From the NCBI RefSeq assembly GCF_000716445.1, contig NZ_JNWK01000118.1, forward strand, positions 1 to 7,087: a stretch of 7,087 nt of DNA, given 5' to 3'. Every line of letters begins with the position of its first letter. The stretch's first letter is position 1. The translations under genes were made by a program, and so were the position numbers. This DNA is from Streptomyces wedmorensis (GTDB taxonomy: Bacteria > Actinomycetota > Actinomycetes > Streptomycetales > Streptomycetaceae). The notes below the pieces were generated by a model, which made no database searches, had not been told where the DNA came from, and worked only from the letters and a program-made list of their open reading frames with translations. Positions 5,207 through 7,087 of the stretch are shown here, piece after piece.

Positions 5207-6139
5207 TCAGCTCACCCAGATGCCATCGGGCGAGAGCCGGCGCGCGAGCTGCAGCCCTGACCGGCTGATCGGCGCGGACCAGGACACCTCGGTGACGGGG
5301 GAGCCGAAGTCGTCGGCTAGCGCCCGGACGAGCATGGCGCCCACTCCTTGGCGCCGGTAGGTGTCCGCCACCCAGATCAGGTCGACCCGCGGCCGCAGGG
5401 TGTCATCTGCGTCACCGAGCGGCGACTCCTTGACGAGGTCCCAGGGCCGGTGGTGATCGGTGTCATGGGCCGTGAGGTAGCCGACGACGTGCCCGTTCGA
5501 CTGCAACAGGTACGCCCGGACGTTGTCTTCTGTCTCCTCGGGCTCGCCGAGGTGGGACCAGGAACGGAAATCGTAGTGATTCTCCCTCTGCGGCATCCCC
5601 GCCACCTTATAGACGAGCCTGCGCCACGCGATGGGGGACTGGGTCGTCACCACGGCCAGGTCACCCGGCCAGAAGAGGTTCTTCGGCACCCGCACACCGA
5701 GCGCCCACGTCGCGTGGTGGCCGGCGTGCGCACGGCCGTCATCGCCGCCCTGCTCCCGGAACCCGCACCGGCACTCATGATCGAGTGAAAGCTGCGGCAC
5801 CCGGAACTGCACCGGGACGGCATGCTGACTGAGACCCTGGACGCGGCCTCCCACCCAGGGCCGGTAGAGCGCGTCGTCCGAGTCGACATGACCGCTCCAC
5901 CGGTCCACCCAACCCGGATACCGCTCAGGGAACATCTCCCGCAGCCGCTTCTCGGCCGCCGGTAGCGTGGGACGCACCCACACACTCCCAGCCGTAGCCC
6001 GGCCGTTGAGACGCAGCCCACCACGCCTGGCCTTGCCCGGTTCTGGCACAACTTCCGTGAACCACGCCGACCGAACTCGTATCCGCCGTTGGACGAGCCG
6101 TTGACCTGCCGGTTCACCAGGGGCGTCGGCCTCGGGCAT
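5207..6139 (-). CDS. GNAT acetyltransferase with possible Eco1-like zinc knuckle
   Basis: A 310-residue protein from ATG 6139, with GGAG 9 nt upstream. A TTG 20 codons earlier is possible but lacks support. The C-terminal part is a GNAT fold: a beta strand (about 212-221, LLQSNGHVVGYL), motif A VDLIWVADTYRRQGVG (252-267) with the acetyl-CoA-binding RRQGVG, and a C-terminal EVSWSAPISRSGLQLARRL. The middle holds HECRCGF...H..HH: Cys123, Cys125, His138, His141 and/or His142. Such a C2H2 knuckle ahead of a GNAT domain is the layout of the Eco1/ESCO cohesin acetyltransferases, though the spacing C-x-C differs from the usual C-x2-C. The substrate is unknown. It is divergent from the CRISPR leader (67 bp between its start and the duplicated leader segment), and its stop lies 10 bp outside the right transposon end, so it appears undamaged. 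A link to CRISPR function is not shown. Confidence 0.75.
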   Translation of the reverse strand: MPEADAPGEPAGQRLVQRRIRVRSAWFTEVVPEPGKARRGGLRLNGRATAGSVWVRPTLPAAEKRLREMFPERYPGWVDRWSGHVDSDDALYRPWVGGRVQGLSQHAVPVQFRVPQLSLDHECRCGFREQGGDDGRAHAGHHATWALGVRVPKNLFWPGDLAVVTTQSPIAWRRLVYKVAGMPQRENHYDFRSWSHLGEPEETEDNVRAYLLQSNGHVVGYLTAHDTDHHRPWDLVKESPLGDADDTLRPRVDLIWVADTYRRQGVGAMLVRALADDFGSPVTEVSWSAPISRSGLQLARRLSPDGIWVS

Positions 6140-6205
6140 CGAGGATCGCTCCGGCTTCACGGAAGTCGTGCCAGAACCCGAAGTCGTGAACAAAGCCAAC
6201 GCTGA

Positions 6206-6304
6206 GAAGCGTAGAGAGAAACGAGCACTTTGGGCTCTTTGCCGGTTTCGGCGAAAGTGGTTCAGCCGGGCCTGCGCATGCGGTAGAACTGCAGGTCACG
6301 AAGT
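6206..6304 (+). promoter_or_regulatory. CRISPR leader with putative pre-crRNA promoter
   Basis: This segment directly precedes the first repeat and is duplicated at 1358-1456 with few changes. A -35-like TTCAGC (6261-6266) and a -10-like TAGAAC (6284-6289) are separated by 17 bp, which would start transcription just before repeat 1. A stem-loop, CTTTGCCG-gttt-CGGCGAAAG (6237-6257), lies upstream and is also kept in the orphan copy. It may help integrase or host-factor recognition, since actinobacteria lack typical IHF. The leader side agrees with the repeat orientation expected for type I-E. Confidence 0.75.
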
Positions 6305-7087
6305 CTGCTCCCCGCACCCGCGGGGATGGTCCCCAGAAGGAGCACGTCAAGGCGCATCCGACCTGCTGCTCCCCGCACCCGCGGGGATGGTCCCTCCGCG
6401 ACGACGACCACGACAGAGATAGCCGTCTGCTCCCCGCACCCGCGGGGATGGTCCCTGGCCATCGCGCGCGGGCTCCAGCGCACCGCTCTGCTCCCCGCAC
6501 CCGCGGGGATGGTCCCGACACCAACGTCCCGGGCGGGGACGTCGACTTCTGCTCCCCGCACCCGCGGGGATGGTCCCAACCCGAAGAACACGCCCGGCAT
6601 GTTCCGCCTCTGCTCCCCGCACCCGCGGGGATGGTCCCAGGCGCACTACGGACAGCGCGTCGCACGCGTGCTGCTCCCCGCACCCGCGGGGATGGTCCCG
6701 GGCACGACCTGGAGAGGTCACCCCCGACCAGTCTGCTCCCCGCACCCGCGGGGATGGTCCCTGACGGCACTTCCGAGGGTATTTCAGCACACGCTGCTCC
6801 CCGCACCCGCGGGGATGGTCCCCCGCCTGGTTGGATTTCCAACCCAGATTCCGGCTGCTCCCCGCACCCGCGGGGATGGTCCCACCTCCGGCCCCATCAG
6901 CCTCCACCGCAACGCCTGCTCCCCGCACCCGCGGGGATGGTCCCCGCGGCGACGAGACCGTCAGCACGAACCCGCTCTGCTCCCCGCACCCGCGGGGATG
7001 GTCCCGGCCCTGCCTCCTAACCTGGCAGGTGTCGAGTCTGCTCCCCGCACCCGCGGGGATGGTCCCTGGACCCGGATGAACGCGATC
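6305..7087 (+). CRISPR. type I-E-like CRISPR array, right end beyond window
   Basis: Thirteen identical 29-nt repeats start at 6305, 6366, 6427, 6488, 6549, 6610, 6671, 6733, 6794, 6855, 6916, 6977 and 7038. Each begins CTGCTCCCCGCACCCG and ends GGGGATGGTCCC, with CCCCGC...GCGGGG forming the hairpin stem. Twelve complete spacers are all different: eleven are 32 nt and the seventh is 33 nt (6700-6732). A thirteenth is cut at the edge. Repeat length, the stem, and 32-nt spacers resemble type I-E repeats such as the E. coli one. Processing would be by a Cas6e-like nuclease after the stem. No repeat is degenerate, which fits a leader-proximal, recently active part. cas genes are not in the window. 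Several spacers read as open codons (for example RGDETVSTNP in spacer 11), compatible with phage coding origin. Confidence 0.97.

Noticed and set aside
6334..7037. Self-targeting spacers against the transposon or IS remnants in this window.
   Set aside because: Reading the spacers against the window on both strands gave no convincing match. A proper alignment against the whole genome was not possible here.
6114..7079. Long open frames on both strands across 6262-7079, with repeated peptides such as GTIPAGAGS, GPSPRVRGA and SPHPRGWS.
   Set aside because: They are translations of the CRISPR repeats, cycling through the frames because the 61-bp period is not a multiple of three. They are not genes.
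1474..7087. A CRISPR-associated transposon carrying the array as its guide source.
   Set aside because: The end motifs place the element at 1474-5196, so the array and leader lie outside, and no cas gene or TniQ is seen within it. Sequence to the right of the window could still change this if a second right end exists there.

Overview
The window is very GC-rich, has strong G/C bias at third codon positions, and uses TTG starts with GGAGG-type ribosome binding sites. This points to a Streptomyces-like actinomycete chromosome. No cas gene, rRNA or tRNA is visible.

Layout, left to right. (1) 1-1090: remnants of at least three head-to-tail IS5-type transposase genes on the minus strand, with a period of about 775 bp. 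They are the 5' end of copy A, a nearly full-length but broken copy B, and a 3' scrap of copy C. The gaps A/B and B/C each hold the same large palindrome of about 62 bp. (2) 1091-1357: no recognisable gene. (3) 1358-1473: a second copy, about 97% identical, of the CRISPR leader at 6206-6304. It is followed by only the first 17 nt of a CRISPR repeat (16/17 match). (4) 1474-5196: a 3.7-kb Mu/Tn7-like transposon bounded by 5'-TGT...ACA-3' ends, each carrying two tandem copies of a 20-bp motif. It encodes, all on the minus strand, a zinc-ribbon/HTH protein, a DDE transposase and an AAA+ ATPase. A frameshifted plus-strand gene sits between the last two. (5) 5207-6139: a GNAT acetyltransferase with a possible C2H2-type zinc knuckle, reminiscent of Eco1/ESCO. 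(6) 6206-6304: the CRISPR leader with a plausible promoter. (7) 6305-7087: a type I-E-like CRISPR array of 13 identical 29-nt repeats and 12 complete spacers, running off the right edge.

The main observation is the relation between parts 3, 4 and 6/7. The left end of the transposon abuts the middle of the first repeat of a duplicated leader. The right flank is not the rest of that repeat but the 3' end of the acetyltransferase gene, and no target-site duplication is visible. The simplest reading is that a second CRISPR array lay to the left, was hit by the transposon in its leader-proximal repeat, and was then lost by recombination, leaving an orphan leader. The zinc-ribbon/HTH + DDE + AAA+ set parallels TniQ/TniA/TniB but uses a different first component, which may be a target-site or end-binding factor. 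The array itself is outside the mapped ends, so the window does not show a CRISPR-associated transposon in the strict sense.
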